Source: Pseudorhodoferax sp. Leaf267 (GTDB taxonomy: Bacteria > Pseudomonadota > Gammaproteobacteria > Burkholderiales > Burkholderiaceae_C). Taken from it: 64,000 nucleotides of DNA. Made by a program: the position numbers and the translations under genes. The DNA lies in NCBI RefSeq assembly GCF_001422405.1, contig NZ_LMMV01000023.1:249156-313155 (forward strand), in the 5' to 3' direction. Numbering within the stretch: position 1 is the first letter of the stretch; every line of letters starts with the position of its first letter. The notes beneath the pieces were generated by a model that ran no database searches, was not told where the DNA came from, and worked only from the letters and a program-made list of their open reading frames with translations. Of the stretch, positions 1-8,283 are shown one piece after another.

Positions 1-1
1 C

Positions 2-346
2 CATGCGCGCGCCGCCACGGCCGCGCAGACCGACTGGGCGCGCATCGCGGCGCTCTACGGCCGGCTGGCACAGGTCGCGCCTTCGCCCGTGGTCGAGCTC
101 AACCGTGCGGTGGCGGTCGGCATGGCCGAGGGGCCGGCGGCCGGGCTCGCGCTGGTCGACCGCCTGTTGGGCGACAAGGCCCTGCGCCACTACCAATGGC
201 TGCCCAGCGTGCGCGCCGACCTGCTGGCCCGGCTGGGCCGGCACGAGGAGGCGCGCGCCGAGTGGCTGCGTGCGGCCGAGCTGGCGCACAACGGCGCCGA
301 GCGGTCCTTGCTGCTGGCGCGGGCCGAGGCCGCGCCCAGGCGCTGA
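2..346 (+). CDS. ECF RNA polymerase sigma factor, C-terminal part (5' truncated by window edge)
   Basis: The frame is open from the first bases, so the N-terminus lies outside the window. The visible 114 residues are the C-terminal helical region of ECF sigma factors of the SigJ/ECF42 kind (DUF6596/TPR-like tail): a helix with W-A-R-I-A-A-L-Y-G, then the characteristic P-V-V-E-L-N-R-A-V-A-V stretch, and repeated Ala/Leu/Arg helices to the stop. Such factors often work with a YCII-domain protein encoded upstream, which cannot be seen here. The gene converges on the iclR-type gene, with only 6 bases between the two stop codons. Family placement is from the conserved tail only; DNA-binding regions 2 and 4 are not visible. 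Confidence 0.75.
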   Translation, partial: HARAATAAQTDWARIAALYGRLAQVAPSPVVELNRAVAVGMAEGPAAGLALVDRLLGDKALRHYQWLPSVRADLLARLGRHEEARAEWLRAAELAHNGAERSLLLARAEAAPRR

Positions 347-352
347 AACGCA

Positions 353-1150
353 TCAGTCGGGCGCAGCGCGTTCGTACGCGCGCTGCACGTCGCCCACCAG
401 CTGCAGCAGGCTGGGCGACAACTGCGCGGCGATGCGCGCCATCGGCTCGGCCGTGGACACGCTGACGTTCAACGCATAGATCGCGTCGCCCCACACCAGT
501 GGCGCGGCCAGCGCCACCACCTCGGGCTGCCAGGACGCGGCGCACCAGCCATCGCGCTGCACGCCCGTGCGTGCGGCCTCGATCTCGCGTGCCATCGCGG
601 CCCAACCGGCGCCCCGGCGCTGGCGGAACGCGGCCATCAGCGCCTTGCGCCGCGGCTCGGGCGCGACGGCCAGGTAGGCACGGCCCAGCGAGGTCGGCTC
701 CATCGGGATGCGCTGGCCCGACACCACGTGGCGCAGGACCACGCGGCGGTTGTAGCGGATGGACTCCAGGTAGACCATCTCGTCGCGGTCGGGTGCCGCC
801 AGCCCCACGTTGATATGCATGCGCTCGGCCAGCGCGCGCATCAGCGGCGCGGCCAGCGCCAGCACCTGCGAGCCCGAGCGCATGGCGTGGCCCAGGCCCA
901 GCACGGCCGGTGCCAGCCGGTAGGCGCGCCGGGCCTGGTCCAGCTGCAGCATGCCGGTGCCCACCAGCGTCTGCGTCAAGCGGCTGACGGTGGATTTCGA
1001 CAGGCCGGTGCGCTCGGCCAGCTCGCCATTGCCCAGCAGCTCGGAGCCCTGGCGGAACGCGCGCAGCAGCTCGATGCCGCGTTCCAGCGAACGGTTGGCA
1101 GGCGACAGGCCGGGCTTGTCGTGGGCGAGGGTGCTGCGGATGGCGTGCAT
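353..1150 (-). CDS. IclR family transcriptional regulator
   Basis: This 265-residue protein has the usual IclR length and layout. A winged helix-turn-helix covers about residues 20-80 (L-A-E-R-T-G-L-S-K-S-T-V-S-R-L recognition region at 44-58), followed by a linker and a ligand-binding domain to the end. It is divergent from the operon that begins at 1308, and a perfect 15-bp palindrome sits between the two start codons, so it probably senses the operon's substrate or a CoA or acid intermediate and controls both directions. IclR proteins can activate or repress; the sequence does not say which. Start chosen at the ATG whose complement is at 1148-1150, giving a short N-terminal arm before the HTH. 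Confidence 0.9.
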   Translation of the reverse strand: MHAIRSTLAHDKPGLSPANRSLERGIELLRAFRQGSELLGNGELAERTGLSKSTVSRLTQTLVGTGMLQLDQARRAYRLAPAVLGLGHAMRSGSQVLALAAPLMRALAERMHINVGLAAPDRDEMVYLESIRYNRRVVLRHVVSGQRIPMEPTSLGRAYLAVAPEPRRKALMAAFRQRRGAGWAAMAREIEAARTGVQRDGWCAASWQPEVVALAAPLVWGDAIYALNVSVSTAEPMARIAAQLSPSLLQLVGDVQRAYERAAPD

Positions 1151-1180
1151 GGGTCGGTCTCCAGGGCAGCCGGATCATAG

Positions 1181-1195
1181 TTCCACTCAGTGGAA
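1181..1195. promoter_or_regulatory. Perfect palindrome, candidate IclR operator
   Basis: The bases TTCCACTCAGTGGAA form an exact inverted repeat, with 7-base arms around a single central C. It lies 30 bases upstream of the IclR start codon and about 110 bases before the start of the binding-protein gene, the normal place for an IclR operator in a divergent promoter region. Length and symmetry fit the roughly 15-bp sites known for this family. I could not pick out a convincing -35/-10 pair for either direction. Confidence 0.65.
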
Positions 1196-1307
1196 TTGGG
1201 CGGGTTACTTTCGCCGCCCTTGTTTCTAAGCTCCGGGCACGGTGATCGACACACGACGCCGCCAGCAACCCGGGCCGTCCAGCCCTCACCGCATCGGAGA
1301 CACACAC

Positions 1308-2300
1308 ATGCATCCACACGCCCTTCGCCCCCTGCGCACCCTGCGCGCCCTGGCCGGCTTCGTGCTCGCCGGCAGCCTGCTCGTCGGTGGCGCCGCGCCC
1401 GCCAGCACCTTTCCCAACAAGCCGGTGCGCATCGTCGTGCCGTTCGCGCCGGGCGGCGGCACCGACCTGATCGCCCGCACGCTGGGCCAGGAGATGTCCA
1501 AGGACCTGGGCCAGCCGGTCATCATCGACAACAAGCCCGGCGCCGGCACCATCATCGGCACTGACGCCATCGCCAAGGCCGCGCCCGATGGCTACTCGCT
1601 GGTGATGGCCAGCTTCGCGCACGCGGTCAACCCCAGCCTGCAGAGCAAGCTGCCGTTCGACAACGCCAAGGCCTTCGCGCCGGTGATGCTGGTCGGCCGC
1701 GGGCCCAACGTGCTGGTGGTGCGCCCGGCCAGCCCGTTCAAGACAGTGGCCGATCTGCTGGCCGCCGCCAAGGCCAATCCTGGCAAGCTGACCTATGCCT
1801 CGCAGGGCGCCGGCACCTCGGCACACCTGGCCGGCGAGATGTTCGACAACCTGGCCAAGGTCAAGACCCTGCACATCCCCTACCGCGGCGCCGGCCCGGC
1901 GATGACCGACCTCATGGGCGGGCAGGTGGAGATGTTCTTCGGAACGGCCGCGGCCGTCGCGCCGTTCGTGGAGCGAGGCCAGCTGCGCGCCATCGCGGTG
2001 ACCAGCGCGGAGCCTTCTGCCGCGTTCAAGGGCGTGCCCACGGTCGGCGCCACCATCCCTGGCTACGCGGTGGAAAGCTGGTACGGGCTCTACGCGCCGG
2101 CCGGCACGCCGCAGGACGTGATTGCCCGCCTGAACGCCGCTGCGCGCAAGGCCGCGCGCGCGCCGGATTTCGCGCGCAAGGTCGAGCAGGAGGGTTTGAA
2201 CATCAGCGCCGGCAACCCGGCCGAGCTCGACACCTACGTGCGCGCCGAAGAAGCCCGCTGGGCCCGCATCGTCAAGGAAAACGGCATCAAGGCCGACTGA
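1308..2300 (+). CDS. Tripartite tricarboxylate transporter substrate-binding protein (Bug/TctC family)
   Basis: A periplasmic solute receptor of 330 residues. Residues 1-33 are a signal peptide (basic start, hydrophobic core, A-P-A-S cut region). The mature part opens with the family signature F-P-N-K-P-V-R-I-V-V-P-F and P-G-G-G-T-D (about 35-53), and later has H-I-P-Y-R-G-A-G-P. Bug proteins bind small carboxylates with two bridging waters. No TctA/TctB membrane genes are encoded nearby, which is common for orphan Bug receptors in Burkholderiales; such a receptor may feed an unlinked transporter or act in sensing. An upstream GTG at 1242 is in frame, but the ATG at 1308 has a purine-rich site (CGGAGA) and starts a proper signal peptide. 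It is the first gene of the IclR-linked operon. Confidence 0.93.
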   Translation: MHPHALRPLRTLRALAGFVLAGSLLVGGAAPASTFPNKPVRIVVPFAPGGGTDLIARTLGQEMSKDLGQPVIIDNKPGAGTIIGTDAIAKAAPDGYSLVMASFAHAVNPSLQSKLPFDNAKAFAPVMLVGRGPNVLVVRPASPFKTVADLLAAAKANPGKLTYASQGAGTSAHLAGEMFDNLAKVKTLHIPYRGAGPAMTDLMGGQVEMFFGTAAAVAPFVERGQLRAIAVTSAEPSAAFKGVPTVGATIPGYAVESWYGLYAPAGTPQDVIARLNAAARKAARAPDFARKVEQEGLNISAGNPAELDTYVRAEEARWARIVKENGIKAD

Positions 2301-2326
2301 ACGCCCACAACCTCTAGGAGACCGCC

Positions 2327-3118
2327 ATGGCCTACGAACTCATCACCCTGCAGGTGCACGACAGCATCGCCACGCTGACCCTGAACCGCCCGGACAAGCG
2401 CAACGCCATGAGCGACGACATGCGCACCGAATTCGTCGATGCGCTGGAACGCGTGGCCGCCGACAAGACCATCAAGGCCCTGGTGCTGACGGGAGCCGGC
2501 AAGGGCTTTTGCGCCGGTGGCGACATCGCCGGCATGCAAAAGCGCATGAACGCACCGACCGGCGAAGTGGGCTTCAACGGCTGGCACCGCCAGCAGCGCG
2601 TGCACCATGTGCAGGCCCTGCTGCACACCATGCCCAAGCCGGTGATCGCGGCCGTCAACGGCGCGGCCTCGGGCCTGGGTGCGGACACGGCGCTGGCCTG
2701 CGACTTCGTCATCGCCAGCGAATGGGCCAGCTTCACCTGGTCGTACATCCACCGCGGCATCATTCCCGATGGCGGCGGCATGTACTTCCTGCCGCGCCGC
2801 GTGGGCCTGCCCCGCGCCAAGGAGCTGATCTTCACGGGGCGCGTGGTGAAGGCGGACGAAGCCGTATCGCTCGGCATCGTCGACCGCACCACCAGCGCCG
2901 AGACGCTGGTGGCCGATGCGCAGGCCTGGGCCGCCGAACTGGGCAAGGGTTCCGCCACCGCGCTGGCGCTGACCAAGACCATCCTGAACCAGAGCTTCGA
3001 GCTGTCCTCGCACAACGTGTTCGCCCAGGGCAGCCAGGCGCAGGGCATCTGCTACACCAGCAGCGAGCACCGCGCCTCGGTCGAAGCCTTCCTCGCCAAG
3101 TCCGCCGCCAAGGAGTGA
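2327..3118 (+). CDS. Enoyl-CoA hydratase/isomerase family protein
   Basis: A 263-residue crotonase-fold enzyme, the usual length. The first oxyanion-hole segment is clear at residues 52-70 (L-V-L-T-G-A-G-K-G-F-C-A-G-G-D). The second is N-G-A-A-S-G-L-G-A-D-T-A-L-A-C-D, followed by P-D-G-G-G-M-Y-F-L-P-R-R-V-G. In this family such proteins hydrate or isomerise enoyl-CoA thioesters. The replacement of the common A-G-G-G by S-G-L-G makes a classic short-chain hydratase less certain. It follows the binding protein by 26 bases with a good ribosome site (AGGAG) and precedes the acyl-CoA synthetase, so it probably acts on the CoA ester that enzyme makes. Confidence 0.9.
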   Translation: MAYELITLQVHDSIATLTLNRPDKRNAMSDDMRTEFVDALERVAADKTIKALVLTGAGKGFCAGGDIAGMQKRMNAPTGEVGFNGWHRQQRVHHVQALLHTMPKPVIAAVNGAASGLGADTALACDFVIASEWASFTWSYIHRGIIPDGGGMYFLPRRVGLPRAKELIFTGRVVKADEAVSLGIVDRTTSAETLVADAQAWAAELGKGSATALALTKTILNQSFELSSHNVFAQGSQAQGICYTSSEHRASVEAFLAKSAAKE

Positions 3119-3122
3119 TGCC

Positions 3123-5210
3123 ATGACCAACGCCATTTCCCGCCTGCTGCAACCGCGCAGCGTCGCCGTCATCGGCGCCTCGGCCGACGCCGGCAAGACC
3201 GCGGGCCGCCCCGTGTCCTACCTCGTCAAGCACGGCTTCGCGGGCGCCATCTATCCCGTCAACCCCAAGGTCGACCGCATCGGCGAGCTGGCCTGCTACC
3301 CCGACATCGCATCGCTGCCCGGCGTGCCCGACGTGGGCATCGTGCTGCTGGGCGCCGAGCGTGCCCACCTGGCCGTGCGCGACCTGGCCGCACGTGGCTG
3401 CGCCGCCGCCATCGTGCTGGCCAGCGGCTACACCGAGACCGGCGAAGACGGCGCGCGTCGCCAGCGGCAACTGATCGAAGCCGCGGGCAGCATGCGCATC
3501 CTGGGCCCCAACACCATCGGCCTGGTGAACCTGACCGACAACATCGTGCTGTCGGCCACCGGCGCGCTGGAGATGGAGCACTTCCCTGTAGGCGGCATCG
3601 GCGTGGTGTCGCAGAGCGGCGGCATCCTGGGTGCGCTGCTGTCGCGCGCCGCGGCACGCGGCGTGGGCCTGTCCAAGCTGATCTCCACCAGCAACGAGGT
3701 GGATTTGGAGCTGGCCGACTTCATCGACCACCTGGCCGACGACGAAGCGACGAAGGTCATCGCGCTGTATGTGGAAACCGTGCGCGACCCGGCCAAGTTC
3801 CGCAACGCCTGCCTGAAGGCCGCGCGCAACGGCAAGCCGGTGGTGGCCTTCAAGATCGGCCGCTCCGAAGCCGGCGCCAAGGCAGCCGTGTCGCACACCG
3901 GCGCACTGGCCGGCGCCGACCGCATGTACGACGCGCTGTTCCAGCAGGTCGGCGTGATCCGCGCGCAGACCTTCGGCGAGCTGCTGGACATCCCGGCTGC
4001 GCTGGCCACCGGCCGCAAGCTGCAGGGCAAGCGCGTGGCCATCCTCACGTCCACGGGTGGCGCCGGCACATTGGTGTCGGACGATCTGGGCATGGCCGGC
4101 TTCGACACTCCCGCGCCCGACGCGGCCACGGCCGAGGCCCTGCGCGCGCTGCAGACCGGCGACCACGCCGTGCTGGACCGCAACCCCATCGACGTGACGC
4201 TCGCCGGCCTGCAGCCCGCGCTGCTGCGCGGCGCCATCGACGTGCTGCTCAAGAGCGACAGCTACGACGCGCTGACCATCATCGTGGGCTCGTCCAGCCT
4301 GGCTAGCCCCAAGCTGCTGGCCGGCGCCATCCAGGACTGCCTGCCGAACTCCGACAAGCCGGTGATCGCCTATGTGAGCCCGCATGCGCCCGAAGTCGGC
4401 GCCCTGCTGACGCAGCGCGGCGTGCCCGCCTTCCCGGCGCCAGAAAGCTGCACGGCAGCGCTGCGCGCGATGTTCCAGGTGGCGCAGCTGCAGCCGCAGG
4501 TGGAGGCCAGTGCGCCTGTGGCGGCGGTGGCGGTGGACGACCTGTCATCGGGCTCGCTCGACGAGTACCAGGCCAAGCAGCTGTTCACGCGCTTCGGCGT
4601 GCCTTGCGCGGGCGAGCGCATCGTCTCCACGCCGGCCGAGGCCGAGGCCGCGGCGCGCGAACTGGGTGGCCGTGTGGTGCTGAAGATCCTGTCGGCCGAG
4701 ATCACGCACAAGAGCGACGTGGGCGGCGTGGCCGTGGGCCTGACGGCCGACACCGTCGGCGCGCGCCTGGTGGCGATGGCGGCCGAGGTCGAGGCCAAGG
4801 CCGGCGTGCAGCCCAGGCGCTTCCTGGTGCAGGAGATGGTGGGCGGCGGCACCGAGCTGATCCTGGGCATGCACCGCGACGCGCTGGGCACGGCCATCCT
4901 GCTGGGCATGGGGGGAGTGACGGCCGAGCTGTTCAAGGACACCACGATGCGCCTGCTGCCGCCCGAGGGGGGCCTGTCGCGCGCCGATGCGCTGGCCATG
5001 GCGCAGGCGCTCAAGAGCTGGCCGCTGCTGGACGGCTTCCGGGGACGGCCCAAGGCCGATGTCGAGGCCCTGGTCACGGCCATCGTGGCGTTCTCGCAGA
5101 TGACGGCGCAGCTGGGCGAGCGACTGGTCGAGGCCGAGATCAACCCGGTGTTCGTGTTGCCGCAAGGGCAGGGCGTGCGCGCGGCCGACGGCGTGGTGGT
5201 GCTGGCATGA
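3123..5210 (+). CDS. Acetate--CoA ligase family protein, NDP-forming acyl-CoA synthetase
   Basis: At 695 residues this is a fused alpha-beta type acyl-CoA synthetase. The N-terminus is a CoA-binding Rossmann domain (S-V-A-V-I-G-A-S, about 14-21). The middle carries the succinyl-CoA-synthetase-like ligase domain with the S-H-T-G-A-L-A-G motif, whose His258 is the expected phosphohistidine. The C-terminal third is an ATP-grasp domain (V-V-L-K-I-L-S-A-E-I-T-H-K-S-D-V-G-G). The reaction is acid + CoA + NTP to acyl-CoA + NDP + phosphate, and the substrate cannot be read from sequence. The start is 4 bases after the hydratase stop and the last codons overlap the thiolase start (ATGA), so translation is coupled. 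Confidence 0.92.
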   Translation: MTNAISRLLQPRSVAVIGASADAGKTAGRPVSYLVKHGFAGAIYPVNPKVDRIGELACYPDIASLPGVPDVGIVLLGAERAHLAVRDLAARGCAAAIVLASGYTETGEDGARRQRQLIEAAGSMRILGPNTIGLVNLTDNIVLSATGALEMEHFPVGGIGVVSQSGGILGALLSRAAARGVGLSKLISTSNEVDLELADFIDHLADDEATKVIALYVETVRDPAKFRNACLKAARNGKPVVAFKIGRSEAGAKAAVSHTGALAGADRMYDALFQQVGVIRAQTFGELLDIPAALATGRKLQGKRVAILTSTGGAGTLVSDDLGMAGFDTPAPDAATAEALRALQTGDHAVLDRNPIDVTLAGLQPALLRGAIDVLLKSDSYDALTIIVGSSSLASPKLLAGAIQDCLPNSDKPVIAYVSPHAPEVGALLTQRGVPAFPAPESCTAALRAMFQVAQLQPQVEASAPVAAVAVDDLSSGSLDEYQAKQLFTRFGVPCAGERIVSTPAEAEAAARELGGRVVLKILSAEITHKSDVGGVAVGLTADTVGARLVAMAAEVEAKAGVQPRRFLVQEMVGGGTELILGMHRDALGTAILLGMGGVTAELFKDTTMRLLPPEGGLSRADALAMAQALKSWPLLDGFRGRPKADVEALVTAIVAFSQMTAQLGERLVEAEINPVFVLPQGQGVRAADGVVVLA

Positions 5211-6409
5211 CACAGGCGTTCATCTGCGACGCCGTGCGCACCCCCTTCGGCCGCTACGGCGGCAGCCTCTCGTCCGTCCGCACCGACGACCTGGGCGCCG
5301 TGCCGCTCAAGGCCCTGATGGCCCGCCACCCGAACCTGGACTGGGAGGCCGTGGCCGACATCGTCTACGGCTGCGCCAACCAGGCCGGCGAAGACAACCG
5401 CAACGTGGCCCGCATGTCGGCGCTGCTGGCCGGCCTGCCCGTGGGCCTGCCCGGCAGCACGGTGAACCGGCTGTGCGGCTCGGGCCTGGACGCGCTGGGC
5501 ACGGCCGCGCGCGCCATCAAGTCGGGCGAAGCCAGCCTGATGCTGGCCGGCGGCGTGGAGAGCATGAGCCGTGCGCCCTTCGTGGTGGGCAAGGCCGAGA
5601 GCGCGTTCTCGCGCGCCGCCAAGATCGAGGACACCACCATCGGCTGGCGTCTGGTCAACCCGAAGATGAAGGCCCTGCACGGCGTGGACAGCATGCCCGA
5701 GACGGCCGAGAACGTGGCCACGGACTACAGGATCTCGCGCGAAGACCAGGACCGGATGGCCCTGGCCTCGCAGCGCAAGGCCGTCGCGGCGCAGCAGCGC
5801 GGCTTTTTCGACGCCGAGATCGTGCCCGTCACCGTGCCGCAGAAAAAGGGCGACCCGCTGGTGGTGGCACGCGACGAGCATCCGCGCGAGACCAGCCTGG
5901 AAGTGCTGGCCAAACTCAAGGGCGTGGTGCGGCCCGATGGCACGGTCACCGCCGGCAACGCCTCCGGCGTGAACGACGGCGCCTGCGCGCTGCTGCTGGC
6001 CGACGAGGCCGGCGCCGCCCGCCACGGCCTCACGCCGCGCGCCCGCGTGGTGGCCATGGCCACGGCCGGCGTGCCGCCGCGCACCATGGGCATGGGCCCG
6101 GCACCGGCCACGCGCAAGGTGCTGGCCCTGGCCGGCCTCACGCTGGCGCAGCTGGACGTAATCGAACTCAACGAAGCCTTCGCAGCGCAGGGCCTGGCCG
6201 TGCTGCGCGACTTGGGCCTGGCCGACGACGATGCGCGCGTGAACCCGAACGGCGGCGCCATTGCGCTGGGCCACCCGCTGGGCGCCTCCGGCGCGCGGCT
6301 GGCCACCACGGCCGTCAACCAGCTGCATGCCAGCGGCGGGCGCTACGCGCTGGCCACCATGTGCATCGGCGTGGGCCAGGGCATCGCCGTGGTGCTGGAG
6401 CGGGTATGA
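5207..6409 (+). CDS. Thiolase, acetyl-CoA C-acyltransferase
   Basis: A complete 400-residue degradative thiolase with all three catalytic positions: nucleophile Cys90 in N-R-L-C-G-S-G, His356 in G-H-P-L-G-A-S-G, and Cys386 in M-C-I-G-V-G-Q-G. It resembles the PcaF/beta-ketoadipyl-CoA thiolase class by its G-R-Y-G-G and G-C-A-N-Q-A-G-E-D-N-R-N segments, although substrate chain length cannot be assigned with certainty. It would split the beta-ketoacyl-CoA made in this operon. The start overlaps the synthetase stop, and its own stop overlaps the ATG of the next gene. Confidence 0.93.
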   Translation: MTQAFICDAVRTPFGRYGGSLSSVRTDDLGAVPLKALMARHPNLDWEAVADIVYGCANQAGEDNRNVARMSALLAGLPVGLPGSTVNRLCGSGLDALGTAARAIKSGEASLMLAGGVESMSRAPFVVGKAESAFSRAAKIEDTTIGWRLVNPKMKALHGVDSMPETAENVATDYRISREDQDRMALASQRKAVAAQQRGFFDAEIVPVTVPQKKGDPLVVARDEHPRETSLEVLAKLKGVVRPDGTVTAGNASGVNDGACALLLADEAGAARHGLTPRARVVAMATAGVPPRTMGMGPAPATRKVLALAGLTLAQLDVIELNEAFAAQGLAVLRDLGLADDDARVNPNGGAIALGHPLGASGARLATTAVNQLHASGGRYALATMCIGVGQGIAVVLERV

Positions 6410-7392
6410 AGCACATCACCGTATCCCGCCGCGCCTGGCTGGCAGCGCTGGCCGTCAGCCTCGCAAGCCCCTTCGCAGCACCTGTTGCCGCACAGACCTT
6501 CCCGAACAAGCCCCTCCGCCTGATCGTGCCCTTCCCCGCAGGCGGCGGCACCGATGCCATGGCACGCGCCCTGGGCGACGCACTGTCGCGCGACCTGGGC
6601 TAGCCCGTGATCGTGGACAACAAGTCCGGTGCCGGCACCGTCATCGGCAACGACGCGGCGGCCAAGAGCCCGCCGGACGGCCACACGCTGCTGCTGAACA
6701 CCAGCGCGATCGCCATCGTGCCCAGCCTGCACCCCAAGCTGCCGTACCCGGCCGAGACCGCGTTCGCGCCCGTCATGCTGCTGGGCCGCGCGCCGAGCGT
6801 GGCGGTGGTGCGCACCGAGAGCCCTTTGAGGTCGGCCGCCGACTTCATCGCCCAGGCCCGCGCCAGGCCCGGCCAGATGGCCTATGGTTCGGCCGGCAAC
6901 GGCGCGTCCACGCACCTGGCGGCCGAGCTGCTCAAGAGCAAGGCCAAACTGTTCGTGACGCATGTGCCGTACCGCGGCGCGGCGCCCGTCATCAACGACG
7001 TGATCGCCGGCCAGATCGACCTGGCCTTCGGCACGCTGCCCAGCGTGGCGCCCATGCTCGCGGGCGGCAAGCTGCGCGCGCTGGCCGTGACGGGCGCCAG
7101 GCGCTCGCCCCTGCTGCCCGATGTGCCGACCTTCGCCGAAGCCGGCGTGCCGGGCTACGACGCGGACGGGTGGTATGCCGTGTACGTGCCCGGTGCGACG
7201 CCAGCGCCCATCGTCGAGCAGCTGCATGCCGCGCTGCGGCGCGCGGCGCAGACCGAAGGCTTCCAGCGCCGCGCCGCCGCCGAAGGGCTGGCGCTGACAT
7301 TGGACACGCCGCAGGACACCACCCGCATCGTGCGCGCGGAGGAGGCCAAATGGCGCCAGGTGATCAAGGCCCAGTCCATCAAGATGGAATGA
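6406..7392 (+). pseudogene. Second Bug/TctC binding protein gene interrupted by an in-frame TAG
   Basis: Read through, this is a normal Bug receptor of 328 codons. It has a twin-arginine-like basic start and signal peptide (residues 1-29), F-P-N-K-P-L-R-L-I-V-P-F and P-A-G-G-G-T-D, then V-P-Y-R-G-A-A-P, and a normal C-terminus. Codon 66 (6601-6603) is TAG. The intact paralogue at 1308 has CAG at the same place (D-L-G-Q-P-V-I), so one C-to-T change explains it. Frame and codon use continue unchanged to 7392. A GTG at 6607 could restart translation, but the product would lack the signal peptide and first lobe. It is either a recent nonsense mutation or a base-call error. The flanking genes overlap it by four bases, so polarity could affect the hydrolase and PrpD genes. 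Confidence 0.85.
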
Positions 7393-8270
7393 GCACCGCC
7401 GCGCCCCCCGCAGGTGATCGTGCCGCAGCCGAAGGCCGTCCCGTGATCGCCGCGCTCGACCGTCTGGCCCAGCGCCACGCAGTGGACAGCCACGGTGGCC
7501 GCGCGGTCTGGCGCGTGTTCGGCCAGGGCCGCCCGCTGGTGCTGCTGCACGGCGGCCACGGCAGCTGGCTGCACTGGGCGCGCAACATCAAGACGCTGGC
7601 CGCGCAGCGCAGCGTTTGCGTGCCCGACCTGCCGGGCTACGGCGAATCCGATGCCACGGCCGAGTCCACGTTGCCCCTGCTGCTGCAGCGGCTGGCCGGC
7701 AGCCTGGACACGCTGCTGGGCGGTAGCACGCCGATCGACCTGGCCGGCTTCTCGTTCGGTGGCCTGGTGGCGGCTCACCTGGCGGCCACGCGCGGCGGCG
7801 TGGACCGGCTGGCCCTGCCGGGCCCGGGCGGCCACGGCGGCCCGCGGCGGCCAAGGGCGGTACTGGTGAACTGGCGCGCCGCAGCGGCATCAGGCGGCGC
7901 CGCCGCGCTGCAAGAGGCCATGCGCCACAACCTGCTGGCCCACATGCTGCACGCCGACACCAGCGTCGACGCGCAGGCCCTGGAGATCCACACACAGGCC
8001 TGCCAGCACACGCGCTTTCGCAGCAAGCCGATCTCGCGCGCGGGCGTGCTGCAGGCCCTGCTGCCCCAGGTCGCCCGCAGCCTGCTGCTGGCCTGGGGCG
8101 AGCACGACGTGACGGCCGACCCCGTGCCGCTCGCGCCCGCGCTGGCCGCCTGCCATCCCCACTGCCGCACCGCCATCGTGCCCAACGCGGGCCACTGGGT
8201 GCAGTACGAAGCCGCACCCGCCATCCACACGCTGCTGGGCCCCTGGCTCGCGGCACCGACCCCCGACTGA
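7389..8270 (+). CDS. Alpha/beta hydrolase
   Basis: A 293-residue alpha/beta hydrolase. The oxyanion region is L-V-L-L-H-G-G-H-G-S (about 51-60), the nucleophile elbow is G-F-S-F-G-G with Ser122, the acid is probably Asp240 (G-E-H-D-V-T-A-D-P), and the base is His269 (N-A-G-H-W-V-Q-Y-E). The H-G-G and W-V-Q-Y-E parts recall carbon-carbon hydrolases and carboxylesterases of aromatic-acid pathways, but no substrate can be named. The start ATG overlaps the stop of the broken binding-protein gene. A more internal start (V or L near residue 20) is possible because the first 25 residues are low in conserved content. Confidence 0.88.
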   Translation: MSTAAPPAGDRAAAEGRPVIAALDRLAQRHAVDSHGGRAVWRVFGQGRPLVLLHGGHGSWLHWARNIKTLAAQRSVCVPDLPGYGESDATAESTLPLLLQRLAGSLDTLLGGSTPIDLAGFSFGGLVAAHLAATRGGVDRLALPGPGGHGGPRRPRAVLVNWRAAAASGGAAALQEAMRHNLLAHMLHADTSVDAQALEIHTQACQHTRFRSKPISRAGVLQALLPQVARSLLLAWGEHDVTADPVPLAPALAACHPHCRTAIVPNAGHWVQYEAAPAIHTLLGPWLAAPTPD

Positions 8271-8283
8271 AGGAGACACCCCC

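Noticed and set aside
3-479. Plus-strand frame of 158 codons at the left edge
   Set aside because: Arg/Ser/Trp-rich shadow; the real product is the sigma-factor tail in the neighbouring frame, ending at 346.
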